A stretch of DNA of 64,000 bases. Source: Megasphaera hominis (GTDB taxonomy: Bacteria > Bacillota > Negativicutes > Veillonellales > Megasphaeraceae). The position numbers and the translations under genes were made by a program. Of the stretch, positions 41,982 through 50,688 are shown piece after piece (within the stretch, counting starts at the first letter, position 1; every line of letters begins with the position of its first letter). The notes beneath the pieces were generated by a model. That model saw nothing but the letters and a program-made list of their open reading frames with translations, was not told where the DNA came from and did not search any database. The stretch is taken from positions 1-64,000 of the forward strand of contig NZ_JACOGK010000015.1 of NCBI RefSeq assembly GCF_014269395.1. The letters run 5' to 3'.

Positions 41982-43916
41982 ATGAAAATCACATTTTTCT
42001 TGCCATATATGGAAATGAAGGATGTCGTCTCCCAGACCTTTGTGGAACAGCAAAAGCAGGATACAGAAGCGTGGCAGCTGGAAACGATTTTAAAATTAGG
42101 CACGCAGATCTTAGGCGACATTTCCGTATCCGGTGATGTCGTCATTGCCCGCGGCGCTACGTACCGCAAACTGAAGAAAATACTGCACCACGTGCCGGTA
42201 ACGGAATTAAAAATCAGTGGCTATGACATCATGCGGGCGGCGCTGGCCTGTAAAAAAGAATATGGTGACGGGCGCATCGGTTTTATTGGCACGCAGGAAA
42301 TGATTTATGGCACCCAAAATATTTCCCAGCTGATCCCGGTAGAACTGGTGACGGCAGAAGCCGATGAAGAAAAAGAAATTCACGCGCAATTAGTGCGCAT
42401 GCGCGACCAGGGTATCCGCGCCGTCATAGGCGGCGTAACGGCGACGATCATTGCCCGTCAGCTGGGTTTTTCTGTCGTGCGCATCAGCTCCGGTAAGGAA
42501 GCGGTCTATCAGGCCCTGGTAGAAGCCAAGCGAGCCTATCACCTTTCCCTGCAGGAACGGCGGCGGGCCGAACTGTTTCAGGTTATTTTAAACTATACGA
42601 GTGATGGTATGATTGCCGTCGACCGCAATGGTGAAATCCTCATGATCAACAGGGAAGCTGCCAATATTACAGGCCTTTCGCCACAATGTGGCGGCCAGCG
42701 CCTCGTCTCCTTATTGCCCCAATTGCCACTGCAAATGGTTCTAGAAACGGGCCAGCCCGTGCTCAACCACATCGTGCGCGTGAACGACCAGGATATTAAC
42801 CTGAACTGCGTCCCTATGCAGGCTGGTGAACAGACCATTGGTGCCGTGGCGGCTTTTCAGCCGGTCCTGAAGGTACAAAATCTGGGCAACGAAATACGGC
42901 GTAAGAAAAATAAAAAAGGCCATGTAGCCAAGGCGACGTTTGCCGATATTTTTGGCGATAGTCCTGCGTTAAAGGATACGATTCACTTGGCACAACAATA
43001 CAGCAAGTCCGATGCCAATGTCCTCGTCAATGGGGAAACGGGGACCGGGAAAGAACTGTTTGCCCAGAGCATTCATAACGCCAGCCGGCGGCGGAATGAG
43101 CCCTTTGTGGCCATCAACTGCGCTGTTTTATCGGAAAACCTCCTGGAAAGTGAACTCTTTGGCTACGTAGAAGGCGCCTTTACGGATGCCCGTAAGGGCG
43201 GGAAAATCGGCCTTTTCGAAGCGGCCCACAACGGTACCCTTTTTTTGGATGAAATTGCTGAAATTTCGCCGCGCATGCAGGGCCTGCTCCTGCGCGTTTT
43301 GCAGGAACACGAAATCATGCGTGTTGGCGACGACCAGATTATTCCGGTCAACGTGCGGGTCATCGCCGCGACAAACCGTGATTTGGCCCAAATGAGCCGG
43401 GCAGGCCTGTTCCGTCTGGATCTCTATTACCGCCTCAATACGCTGCACCTGGTCCTGCCGCCCTTGCGCGAACGGGGAACGGACGTAGTGACGCTGTTTA
43501 AGCGCTTCCTTACGACCATTTATAACCGGAATGGCATCATTTGGAACGGTATGACAGCCCAGGCAGAACAATGCCTCCTGCAGCAGCCCTGGGCCGGCAA
43601 CATTAGAGAACTCTACAACGTAGCCGAACGTGTCGCCGTATTCACAGAAGGACGGGAATTGCAGGAAAGCGACCTGCGCGTAGCCCTCACGGGCGGCGTA
43701 TACGGCAACGCGGCCAAAGCGGTATCCGTAGAAACAGATACTAAGGCAGAAGCTGCCATGCCTGAATCAGAAACAGCGCTTCCCGGCTCAGGCATGGATG
43801 AATACGAACGCATCCGGGCAGCCCTGGAAAAAACACATTATCATTATGGCAAAGCGGCAGAACTTCTGGGCATGAGCCGTACGACGTTGTGGCGGAAGAT
43901 GAAACAGTTTAAGTGA
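41982..43916 (+). CDS. sigma-54-dependent activator, PrpR-type N terminus
   Basis: A 644-residue enhancer-binding protein. PrpR-like sensor domain (about 1-195, ARGATYRKLKK and GVTATIIARQLG), PAS domain (about 205-310), AAA+ domain (about 325-560) with Walker A GETGTGKE (351-358) and FLDEI, and a Fis-type helix-turn-helix at the end (YGKAAELLGMSRTTLWRKMK). The sigma-54-contacting loop GAFTGA reads GAFTDA (398-403); Thr is kept, so activity is likely. PrpR domains sense small carboxylates or their CoA/phosphate derivatives. The likely target is the operon at 44583-47576, whose upstream region has a near match to a -24/-12 promoter, or its own partner at 40852. Confidence 0.88.
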   Translation: MKITFFLPYMEMKDVVSQTFVEQQKQDTEAWQLETILKLGTQILGDISVSGDVVIARGATYRKLKKILHHVPVTELKISGYDIMRAALACKKEYGDGRIGFIGTQEMIYGTQNISQLIPVELVTAEADEEKEIHAQLVRMRDQGIRAVIGGVTATIIARQLGFSVVRISSGKEAVYQALVEAKRAYHLSLQERRRAELFQVILNYTSDGMIAVDRNGEILMINREAANITGLSPQCGGQRLVSLLPQLPLQMVLETGQPVLNHIVRVNDQDINLNCVPMQAGEQTIGAVAAFQPVLKVQNLGNEIRRKKNKKGHVAKATFADIFGDSPALKDTIHLAQQYSKSDANVLVNGETGTGKELFAQSIHNASRRRNEPFVAINCAVLSENLLESELFGYVEGAFTDARKGGKIGLFEAAHNGTLFLDEIAEISPRMQGLLLRVLQEHEIMRVGDDQIIPVNVRVIAATNRDLAQMSRAGLFRLDLYYRLNTLHLVLPPLRERGTDVVTLFKRFLTTIYNRNGIIWNGMTAQAEQCLLQQPWAGNIRELYNVAERVAVFTEGRELQESDLRVALTGGVYGNAAKAVSVETDTKAEAAMPESETALPGSGMDEYERIRAALEKTHYHYGKAAELLGMSRTTLWRKMKQFK

Positions 43917-43959
43917 TGCTGGTAAATAGTTGAGAAGAAACTAGAGGGGATTTGTCTAA

Positions 43960-44100
43960 GCAATCTCGTAAAAATACAGTGGCGTACGGGAATATACGTC
44001 TGATGAGAGCACGTAAGTCGCCGTAGTTTCTTTTTACTGTACTGTTCCCGTAACAGGAGGAAGCCTCCGCTTCTATAGGCGGGGATACATTCATGTAAAT
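43960..44100 (+). mobile_element. possible IS200/IS605-type right-end (TnpB guide RNA region) remnant
   Basis: GAGGAAGCCTCCGC-TTCTATA-GGCGGGG (hairpin about 44065-44084) followed by ATACATTCAT resembles the end of tnpB-type elements, and one frame of the preceding bases (SRKNTVAYGN, RLMRARKSP stop) is reminiscent of a TnpB tail. No tnpB body is present; the activator gene ends 44 bp before. A decayed end or chance resemblance. Confidence 0.3.
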
Positions 44101-44136
44101 CTCTTTGGTCATTAAATATATTGTGAAGAAATTATC

Positions 44137-44197
44137 TTATAGAGCGAACTCCAAGTATAGAGACGGCTAACTTGGAATTTGCTCTATAATTTTTTTA
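44137..44197 (+). terminator. rho-independent terminator
   Basis: TTATAGAGCGAACTCCAAGT (44137-44156) pairs with ACTTGGAATTTGCTCTATAA (44170-44189) with two G-U type mismatches, then TTTTTTT. Confidence 0.8.
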
Positions 44198-44460
44198 TTG
44201 GATTCTAAAATAGTAAAAAAATGAAAAACAATAATTCAAATACATGAAACTAATGAAATAAAATAGTTCAAATGAAAGATGAATGAAACATGAATGAGGC
44301 AAAGGCATAGATAGAATCGTTTTGAAAAATGATTTTTGCTCATAGAAAACAGCAAGATGACTTGACTTTATGTTAATTATTTAACGTAGTATTCAAAAAT
44401 ACTAGGAGATATATTAAAATGAATGCTAATTGCGCATGACCAATCACTTAGGATAAATAT

Positions 44461-44476
44461 TGGCACAAAAATTTCA
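44461..44476 (+). promoter_or_regulatory. possible sigma-54 (-24/-12) promoter
   Basis: TGGCAC-AAAAAT-TTCAT: the -24 box is perfect and the spacing of 10 bp from GG to the -12 dinucleotide is right, but that dinucleotide is TC and not the conserved GC. The neighbouring PrpR-type activator makes it plausible. Confidence 0.4.
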
Positions 44477-44582
44477 TGTGAAAAGTGTAACGTTACGGAC
44501 CGTGAGTAGAGGAGATACTCATGCAGACCGATTTTATTGTTCAAGCCATTATAGTATTTATAAGAGATGAGGAGAGATTTGT

Positions 44583-45878
44583 ATGAATGCAGTTCCGAAG
44601 AAGAGATGGTTTAGAATACTGCCCGCAGTATTCCTGATGTATTGTATTAATATGATTGACCGAAACAATATTGGTTTTGCATTTCCCGGAATGGAATCCG
44701 ATTTAGGGATTGGTGCAACCTATGCAGGCTTAGCAGGTGGGATTTTTGCTATTGGTTATTTATTCTTGCAGGTTCCGGGTGGCCTTTGGGCTGAACGCTG
44801 GAGCGCGAAAAAATTAATTGCCGTTGCCTTGATCGCTTGGGGCCTCTTTGCAGGCTTAACCGGTTTTATCCAAAATGTTACGCAATTATTAATCGTACGT
44901 TTTATGATTGGCTTTGTAGAAGGCTGTATTTTACCGGCAATTGTCTTATTGTTAAAACGGTGGTTCCCGTTTGATGAACGGGCGAGAGCTAATGGGATCT
45001 GGATGCTTTCTATTCCTTTTGCAGCCATGATCATGTCGCCAATTTGCGGATTTATTCTTACCTATGCTACCTGGAGAGAAATGTTCTGGATTGAAGGTGC
45101 CTTCCCGATTATTTTCTGCATCATTTGGATGTTATGCATTACTGACCATCCTAAAGATGCAAAGTGGCTTTCTGAAGAAGAACGCGATTATCTGATGAAT
45201 GCTGCAGCAAAGGAAGAATCTAAAATTGCAACTAAAGGCATGTCCATTAAAGATGCGTTAAAAACAAGAAATGTTATTATCTTAATTGCCATTTGGTTCC
45301 TTACACAAACGGGTTTTGCCGGATATTCCATTTGGCTGCCTACAATGATGCGTGATTTGACTGGAAGCAGCCAAATGCTCGTTGGCTTATTAACCTCCGT
45401 TCCCTGGTTCTTTGCAATGATTATGCTGATGTTAAACTCCCGTCATTCTGATAAAACAGGGGAACGTCGTTTCCACATGATTGTACCGGCTGTATCTTCT
45501 GCATTGTTCTTATTGCTTTCTACTTATTTAGCAAGCACCGGCAATGTAACAGCTGCTGTAATTTCCTTGATTTGCTGTGGCGGTCTTATTCAGTGCTACT
45601 ACGGGATCTGGTGGGCTATTCCGACAACCTTTTTAACGGCCGATGTATTAGCTGTAACACTGGGGGTAATTAATGCTGTCGGTAACTTGGGTGGTTTCTT
45701 TGGCCCGTGGTTATTTGGTTATTTTACAACTGTAACCGGAAGCTCTTTAGGTGGCATGGTATTCCTTGTTACGGCCTCTATCATTGCTCCGTTACTCTTA
45801 TTATTACTGAAAAAAGATATTGGTAAAACCGAAGTTAGTGCAGCTCGTAAGGCAACTGGTAAGGTGGAATTACAATAG
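44583..45878 (+). CDS. MFS transporter, ACS type
   Basis: A 431-residue major facilitator with DRNN at residues 26-29 and GFAFPG, VPGGLWAERW and VINAVGNLGGFFGPW, the anion:cation symporter pattern. It is close to the transporter at 7688 in sequence but uses AT-richer codons (TTA, ATT, GCA), unlike other genes in the window. GAGGAG precedes ATG. It leads an operon with a cyclase-family hydrolase (14 nt downstream) and a PdxA-like dehydrogenase, so it probably imports their substrate, a hydroxylated carboxylate. Confidence 0.88.
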   Translation: MNAVPKKRWFRILPAVFLMYCINMIDRNNIGFAFPGMESDLGIGATYAGLAGGIFAIGYLFLQVPGGLWAERWSAKKLIAVALIAWGLFAGLTGFIQNVTQLLIVRFMIGFVEGCILPAIVLLLKRWFPFDERARANGIWMLSIPFAAMIMSPICGFILTYATWREMFWIEGAFPIIFCIIWMLCITDHPKDAKWLSEEERDYLMNAAAKEESKIATKGMSIKDALKTRNVIILIAIWFLTQTGFAGYSIWLPTMMRDLTGSSQMLVGLLTSVPWFFAMIMLMLNSRHSDKTGERRFHMIVPAVSSALFLLLSTYLASTGNVTAAVISLICCGGLIQCYYGIWWAIPTTFLTADVLAVTLGVINAVGNLGGFFGPWLFGYFTTVTGSSLGGMVFLVTASIIAPLLLLLLKKDIGKTEVSAARKATGKVELQ

Positions 45879-45892
45879 AGGAGATGTTTGGT

Positions 45893-46564
45893 GTGGAATT
45901 AATTGACTTGTCATTTCCCATTAAAGACCATTGGCGTTGGGGATATAAACAAACATTAAAAAATACGTTGGAAAATGGTGATGATTTTAGATCGTCTGTT
46001 ATGACCTTGCCGGCACATGCGTTTACCCATGTAGATACGTTGCTGCATTGTAAACCCGGCGGAGCGCCTGCCTTGGATGAATTGCCTGTTGATACATATT
46101 CCGGCAGTGCCTCAATTATAGATTTATCATTTGTAGATGCAGGGCATAAGATTACTGCAACGGATCTAGAAGAACACGCAAAAGATATAAAAGCAGGAGA
46201 TATCATTCTCCTCAAGACGTGTTGGGATAAAAAACGCGATGTGCAGTCTAAGGAATACTGGTCAGACGCTCCTTTCGTCAGTGAAGAAGCTGCAAACTGG
46301 CTCCTTGCAAAGTCGCCTAAGGCAGTTGGCTTTGATTTTCCGCAAGATGAGATTTTAAGACAAGCAGCAACGTATAAAGGTTGCTTGCCAATGAGCGCAT
46401 CTACAACACATTACGCACTTTTATTAAAAGGTGTGTTCCTGATTGAGTATTTGGCCGGATTGGATCAGATTAAGCAAGATAGAATCACATTTATGGCGTT
46501 ACCGCTCAAACTGGTCGGGGTTGAAGGCTGCCCTGTACGGGCGGTAGCAATAAAAAGCATTTAG
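45893..46564 (+). CDS. cyclase-family metal hydrolase (kynurenine formamidase-like)
   Basis: A 223-residue protein. The family motif HxGTHxDxPxH appears as HAFTHVDTLLH with His42, His46, Asp48 and His52 kept as metal ligands; IDLSFPI at the start and FDFPQDEI further on also fit. Members hydrolyse formyl-kynurenine, lactones or isatin. GTG 45893 is preferred because GAGGAG is 9 nt upstream, while ATG 45884 abuts that site. Between an acid transporter and a PdxA-like enzyme it could open a lactone such as an aldonolactone. Codon use is AT-rich like the transporter. Confidence 0.75.
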   Translation: MELIDLSFPIKDHWRWGYKQTLKNTLENGDDFRSSVMTLPAHAFTHVDTLLHCKPGGAPALDELPVDTYSGSASIIDLSFVDAGHKITATDLEEHAKDIKAGDIILLKTCWDKKRDVQSKEYWSDAPFVSEEAANWLLAKSPKAVGFDFPQDEILRQAATYKGCLPMSASTTHYALLLKGVFLIEYLAGLDQIKQDRITFMALPLKLVGVEGCPVRAVAIKSI

Positions 46565-46574
46565 GAGGAACAGA

Positions 46575-47576
46575 ATGAAACCGATTATAGGTATATTTTT
46601 AGGTGAAACAGCAGGTGTAGGTCCGGAATTGGTAGCTAAACTGGTAGCAGATAAGGTTCCGTATAAATATTGTCGTCCCGTTTTGATTGGCGATGCCCGT
46701 GTACTTCGCCAGGGGATGGAAATTTCTCATGTCGATTTTCCCTTTACGTGTGTAGAAAGCGTAGACCAGGTCGATTGGGATGGCCCTATTTCGATTATTG
46801 ATTTGAAGAACATCGATCCGAAAACGGTCAAAATCGGCACAGTAGATCCCGCTTCCGGTAAGGTAACAGGCGATACGCTCGTCTATTCCATGGATCTCTT
46901 AAAGCAGCACCAGATCGACGGCTTCGTCTTTGGTCCTCTGAACAAACAGGCCTTCAAATTGGGCGGCTACCACGTAGAAGACGAACACGTCCTCTTTGCC
47001 CAGTGCCTGGACTGGCTGGATAAGCCCCGCGGCATCCTCAATGTCATGAACAACCTGTGGACCTTCCGCGTAACGACGCACATTCCGTTCCGCGATGTAC
47101 CTAAGTACATTACGAAGGAAAACGTACTAAAAACGATCGAACTGACCTACAGCACGATGAAAAGAGCCGGCTATGACAACCCGCGTATTGCCTTGGCAGC
47201 CCTGAACCCCCATGCCGGTGAAGGCGGCCTCTGTGGCACAGAAGAAATAGACGTATTGGCACCGGTTGTACAGGAACTGCAGAGCCAGGGCAAAGATATT
47301 GTTGGCCCGGTTTCGGCTGATACCATTTTCATGCATGCTTTCAAAGGCGAATACGACGCTGTCGTTACCCTTTATCATGATCAGGGCCAGATTGCAACGA
47401 AGCTCTTGGCCTTTGACGTCGGCGTTACCGTTGCCGGTGGCTTGCCCTATGCCATTACGACACCGGAACACGGCACGGCCTTTGATATTGCCGGTAAAGG
47501 CATTGCCAAACCGAGCTCCTTTGAACAGGCCATCCGCATTGCTGCCCAGATGTCGGGCTGGCGCGAACAGGCCTAA
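46575..47576 (+). CDS. PdxA-family 4-phospho-hydroxyacid dehydrogenase (PdxA2-like)
   Basis: A 333-residue NAD-dependent, metal-binding oxidative decarboxylase. The opening motif is GETAGVGPE where PdxA has GDPAGIGPE; the metal-ligand histidines are in TTHIPFRD, YHDQGQ and HGTAFDIAGKG. True PdxA works in vitamin B6 synthesis; the PdxA2 group oxidises D-threonate- or D-erythronate-4-phosphate in catabolism. The operon with a transporter and a hydrolase argues for catabolism, but no kinase (DUF1537 type) is present, so the substrate phosphate source is unexplained. The first about 200 bp use AT-rich codons and the rest GC-rich ones. AGGAGG precedes ATG. Confidence 0.85.
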   Translation: MKPIIGIFLGETAGVGPELVAKLVADKVPYKYCRPVLIGDARVLRQGMEISHVDFPFTCVESVDQVDWDGPISIIDLKNIDPKTVKIGTVDPASGKVTGDTLVYSMDLLKQHQIDGFVFGPLNKQAFKLGGYHVEDEHVLFAQCLDWLDKPRGILNVMNNLWTFRVTTHIPFRDVPKYITKENVLKTIELTYSTMKRAGYDNPRIALAALNPHAGEGGLCGTEEIDVLAPVVQELQSQGKDIVGPVSADTIFMHAFKGEYDAVVTLYHDQGQIATKLLAFDVGVTVAGGLPYAITTPEHGTAFDIAGKGIAKPSSFEQAIRIAAQMSGWREQA

Positions 47577-47590
47577 GCAGATGTAATTGC

Positions 47591-47643
47591 ATACCCCTAA
47601 CGGAAAGAGAAATCCGCTCCTCTCCGTTAGGGGTATTTTTTTC
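47591..47643 (+). terminator. rho-independent terminator
   Basis: ATACCCCTAACGGA...TCCGTTAGGGGTAT followed by TTTTTTT. Confidence 0.9.
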
Positions 47644-47760
47644 GGCCGCCTGCCGCAGAAAGAATTATTTCAGAACTATTTGCTGTAAAATGAGAGTATG
47701 AGTATATCATCTTTTCGCCTTTAGGATTATAATTAAACAAGAGAGGAAGGAGTGTAAATT

Positions 47761-49617
47761 ATGAAAGAAGTACATGAAAAGAAAAGACCTATGCTGTTCT
47801 ACTATATCGTCGCCTTGGCCGTAATTGTCATCTTCAATGCCATTGCCAAGCCCTATTATGACCAGCAGAGCATCAAGCAGGTCGATTATGGGACCTTCAT
47901 GAACATGACCGACGATAAAGAAGTTTCCAGCGTACAAATAGATACCAATCAGATTCTCTTCAAAGATAAAGATGGGAAGGAATACCGTACCGGTGTCGTC
48001 AATGACCCGCAGCTGACAGAACGCCTCCATAAGGCAGACGTATCCTTTGACCAGGTCATTAAGGAACAGGATTCTCCCTTTACAGAGTTCCTCATCGCCT
48101 GGATTTTGCCAATCCTTATTTTCTTCGGTATTGGCTACTACTTTAATCGTCGTCTTATGAACCGCGGTGGCGGTAATTCCCTCATGTTCGGTTCGAAAAA
48201 TCAGGTGAAGGTGTACGTACCTTCTACCAAGGGCGGCATCCGTTTCGATGACGTAGCTGGAGAAGATGAAGCCAAGGAAAATCTTTCAGAAATTGTCGAT
48301 TTTCTCCATCATCCTGATAAATATGCCAAAATAGGGGCGAAGATGCCGAAAGGGGTCCTCCTCGTCGGTCCTCCGGGCACGGGGAAAACGATGCTGGCGA
48401 AGGCCGTAGCCGGTGAAGCCGGTGTTCCCTTTTTCCCCATTGCCGGGTCGGAATTCGTAGAAATGTTCGTCGGCATGGGCGCCTCCAAGGTGCGCGATCT
48501 CTTTAAGCAGGCCAAGGAAAAGGCACCGTGCATTATCTTCATCGATGAAATCGATGCCATTGGCCAAAAGCGTACAGGCAATGCTATGGGTAACAGTGAA
48601 CGGGAACAGACACTGAATCAGCTGCTGACAGAAATGGACGGTTTTAACGGCGATGACAGCGTCGTCATCTTAGCTGCCACGAACCGCCCGGAATCGCTGG
48701 ACCCGGCGCTCTTGCGTCCCGGCCGTTTTGACCGCCGCGTGCCGGTCGAATTGCCGGACCTCATTGGCCGTCAGGAAATCCTTAAGTCCCACGCTAAAAA
48801 CGTTCCGTTGGCTTCTGATGTCGACTTTCATACCATTGCCCGCATGGCTGCCGGCGCGTCTGGTGCCGAGCTGGCGAATATCATTAACGAAGCGGCCCTG
48901 CGTGCCGTGCGTGATCACCGCGACGAAGTAAAGCAGGCTGACCTGGAAGAAAGCATTGAAGTCGTCATTGCCGGCTATCAGAAGAAGAACGCCATCCTGT
49001 CAGATGAAGAAAAGAAAATCGTAGCGTACCATGAAATTGGCCATGCACTGGTAGCGGCCATGCAGAGCCATTCGGCACCGGTACAGAAGATCACTATTAT
49101 TCCCCGTACGTCTGGTGCCTTAGGGTATACCATGCAGGTCGACCAGCAGGATAAGTACCTCCTGTCAAAGGAAGAACTGGAAAACAAGATTGCTACCTTT
49201 ACGGGCGGCCGGGCTGCAGAAGAAGTGGTCTTCGGCCAGATTACGACAGGTGCCTCGAACGATATTGAACAGGCGACGAAACTGGCCCGGGCCATGATTA
49301 CGCGCTATGGCATGTCCGACGAATTCGATATGGTCGCCATGGAAACGGTGACCAATCAGTATTTGGGCGGCGATACGTCCCTGGCCTGTGCACCGGAAAC
49401 GCAGAAGTATATTGACGCCAAGGTCGTTTCCTTCGTCAAAGAGCAGCACGCCCGGGCGAAAAAGATCCTCATGGAAAACCGGGATAAGCTCGATGAACTG
49501 GCAAAATATCTCTATGAAAAAGAAACGATTACAGGAGAAGAATTTATGAACATCCTGCGCGGCACGTACGAAAAGAAACAAGCCGCAGCAGAAGCAGTAC
49601 CGGAAGCAGAAGCCTGA
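47761..49617 (+). CDS. ftsH: ATP-dependent zinc metalloprotease FtsH
   Basis: A 618-residue membrane AAA protease. Two membrane helices (about residues 13-33 and 112-132) flank a small extracytoplasmic domain; the AAA domain has Walker A GPPGTGKT (203-210), IIFIDEIDA and the second region of homology RPGRFDR; the zinc site is HEIGH (His424, Glu425, His428). It degrades membrane and regulatory proteins. AAGGAG precedes ATG. Single-gene unit. Weak promoter boxes are at 47680-47708 (TTGCTG/TATATC). Confidence 0.96.
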   Translation: MKEVHEKKRPMLFYYIVALAVIVIFNAIAKPYYDQQSIKQVDYGTFMNMTDDKEVSSVQIDTNQILFKDKDGKEYRTGVVNDPQLTERLHKADVSFDQVIKEQDSPFTEFLIAWILPILIFFGIGYYFNRRLMNRGGGNSLMFGSKNQVKVYVPSTKGGIRFDDVAGEDEAKENLSEIVDFLHHPDKYAKIGAKMPKGVLLVGPPGTGKTMLAKAVAGEAGVPFFPIAGSEFVEMFVGMGASKVRDLFKQAKEKAPCIIFIDEIDAIGQKRTGNAMGNSEREQTLNQLLTEMDGFNGDDSVVILAATNRPESLDPALLRPGRFDRRVPVELPDLIGRQEILKSHAKNVPLASDVDFHTIARMAAGASGAELANIINEAALRAVRDHRDEVKQADLEESIEVVIAGYQKKNAILSDEEKKIVAYHEIGHALVAAMQSHSAPVQKITIIPRTSGALGYTMQVDQQDKYLLSKEELENKIATFTGGRAAEEVVFGQITTGASNDIEQATKLARAMITRYGMSDEFDMVAMETVTNQYLGGDTSLACAPETQKYIDAKVVSFVKEQHARAKKILMENRDKLDELAKYLYEKETITGEEFMNILRGTYEKKQAAAEAVPEAEA

Positions 49618-49632
49618 TAGGCATGCGGAAAA

Positions 49633-49687
49633 AGAAGGCCTGCAGCCTGTTCCTACGGGAACGAGGCTTGCAGGCCTTCTGCTTTTT
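49633..49687 (+). terminator. rho-independent terminator
   Basis: AGAAGGCCTGCAGCCTGTTCC...GGAACGAGGCTTGCAGGCCTTCT, a long near-perfect stem followed by GCTTTTT. Confidence 0.85.
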
Positions 49688-49717
49688 CCTTATACTGGAT
49701 AGAAGGAGGGAAGGAAT

Positions 49718-50194
49718 ATGAATGACGTACAAATCGTCGGCTGGCAAGATGACTACCAGCAGGATTATTACAACCTGGCAGCAGAATGGCTGAAACGGTT
49801 TTTGAGCATTGAGCCGGGGGATTTGGCCCTCATGGAGCATCCCCGTGAAGCCGTCATCGCCAGAGGCGGCGATATTTTCTTTGCCCGCCTGGGCGGGAAG
49901 AATGTCGGTACGATCTCCCTCGTGCCGCATGCACCGGCTGTGTACGAGGTGGCAAAATTCGCCGTCACACCGGCTTGTCAGGGCCAGCACGTAGGCAGTC
50001 TCCTCTTAGAGCATCTGCTGGCAAGGGCCCGTGCCAGGGAGGCAGAAAAGCTGGTTCTCTATACGAGCCATATTCTGCAGCCGGCCATCCATCTGTACGA
50101 AAAGTACGGCTTTTACCGTACGCCTGCCAATGATTCGCCCTTTGCGGATGCAGACATACGAATGGAATTATCAATATATGAGAAGGAGGAATAA
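49718..50194 (+). CDS. GNAT-family N-acetyltransferase
   Basis: A 158-residue single GNAT domain. The acetyl-CoA-binding loop is QGQHVGSLL (about residues 87-95), preceded by the strand VAKFAVTP and followed by LYEKYGFYR. The acceptor is unknown. AGGAGG precedes ATG. Two nucleotides separate it from the next gene, so it leads a three-gene operon with an exported protein and an exported carboxypeptidase. Confidence 0.87.
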   Translation: MNDVQIVGWQDDYQQDYYNLAAEWLKRFLSIEPGDLALMEHPREAVIARGGDIFFARLGGKNVGTISLVPHAPAVYEVAKFAVTPACQGQHVGSLLLEHLLARARAREAEKLVLYTSHILQPAIHLYEKYGFYRTPANDSPFADADIRMELSIYEKEE

Positions 50195-50196
50195 TC

Positions 50197-50688
50197 ATGA
50201 AAATATATCATAAATTACTCGTAGCCCTGTTGTTGGGCTTAGGCGTATTTGCCGCACCGGGGCTGCCGGCGCAGGCGTATTTTAACAGCCCCTTGGCAGA
50301 GAACCCCAACTACCGGCCTGTCAATTTCGGCTTAGGCTATGAGGTTTACGTCGATCTCAGCTCCCTGAAGACTGTAGAAGATAATGGCCGCGAATGGGTT
50401 TTTACGGTCAATATGTTCAATTCCCAAGAGGATTCGGGAAAAATCGCAGGAATTTATACGATTACCTATAAGATCGACAGCGGTAAACAGGCCTGGATTT
50501 ACGAAGAAAATTTCCATTCGTGGACGGCCATCCCCATGAGCAAGCGCATTCAGCATGGCCAGCTGGCAGACTATGTGACAGTCAACCTGTGTTATAAAGA
50601 AAAGACCGGTAAGTACCTGAATGACTATAATAATTACGTAACGGGCATGCAGCGCTACTACAGAGGCCCGCAGGCACCGGTGAAATGA
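50197..50688 (+). CDS. exported protein of unknown function
   Basis: A 163-residue protein with a clear signal peptide (about residues 1-26, LPAQA) and a compact, aromatic-rich domain (YRPVNFGLGYEVYVDLSSL, WIYEENFHSW) with one late Cys. It resembles small periplasmic proteins of Negativicutes without a known role. Its ribosome site overlaps the end of the acetyltransferase gene, and its stop overlaps the next start (ATGA), so translation is coupled. Confidence 0.7.
   Translation: MKIYHKLLVALLLGLGVFAAPGLPAQAYFNSPLAENPNYRPVNFGLGYEVYVDLSSLKTVEDNGREWVFTVNMFNSQEDSGKIAGIYTITYKIDSGKQAWIYEENFHSWTAIPMSKRIQHGQLADYVTVNLCYKEKTGKYLNDYNNYVTGMQRYYRGPQAPVK

Larger units (their letters stand above)
43917..44582 (+). 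other. 666-bp intergenic region: possible IS remnant, terminator, repeats and sigma-54-like promoter
   Basis: No gene is supported. In order it holds a possible IS200/IS605 right-end remnant (43960-44100), a terminator (44137-44197), five ATGAAA repeats (44221-44288), and a possible sigma-54 promoter (44461-44476) followed by the palindrome GTAACGTTAC (44487-44496). It is much richer in AT than the flanking genes. Confidence 0.6.
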
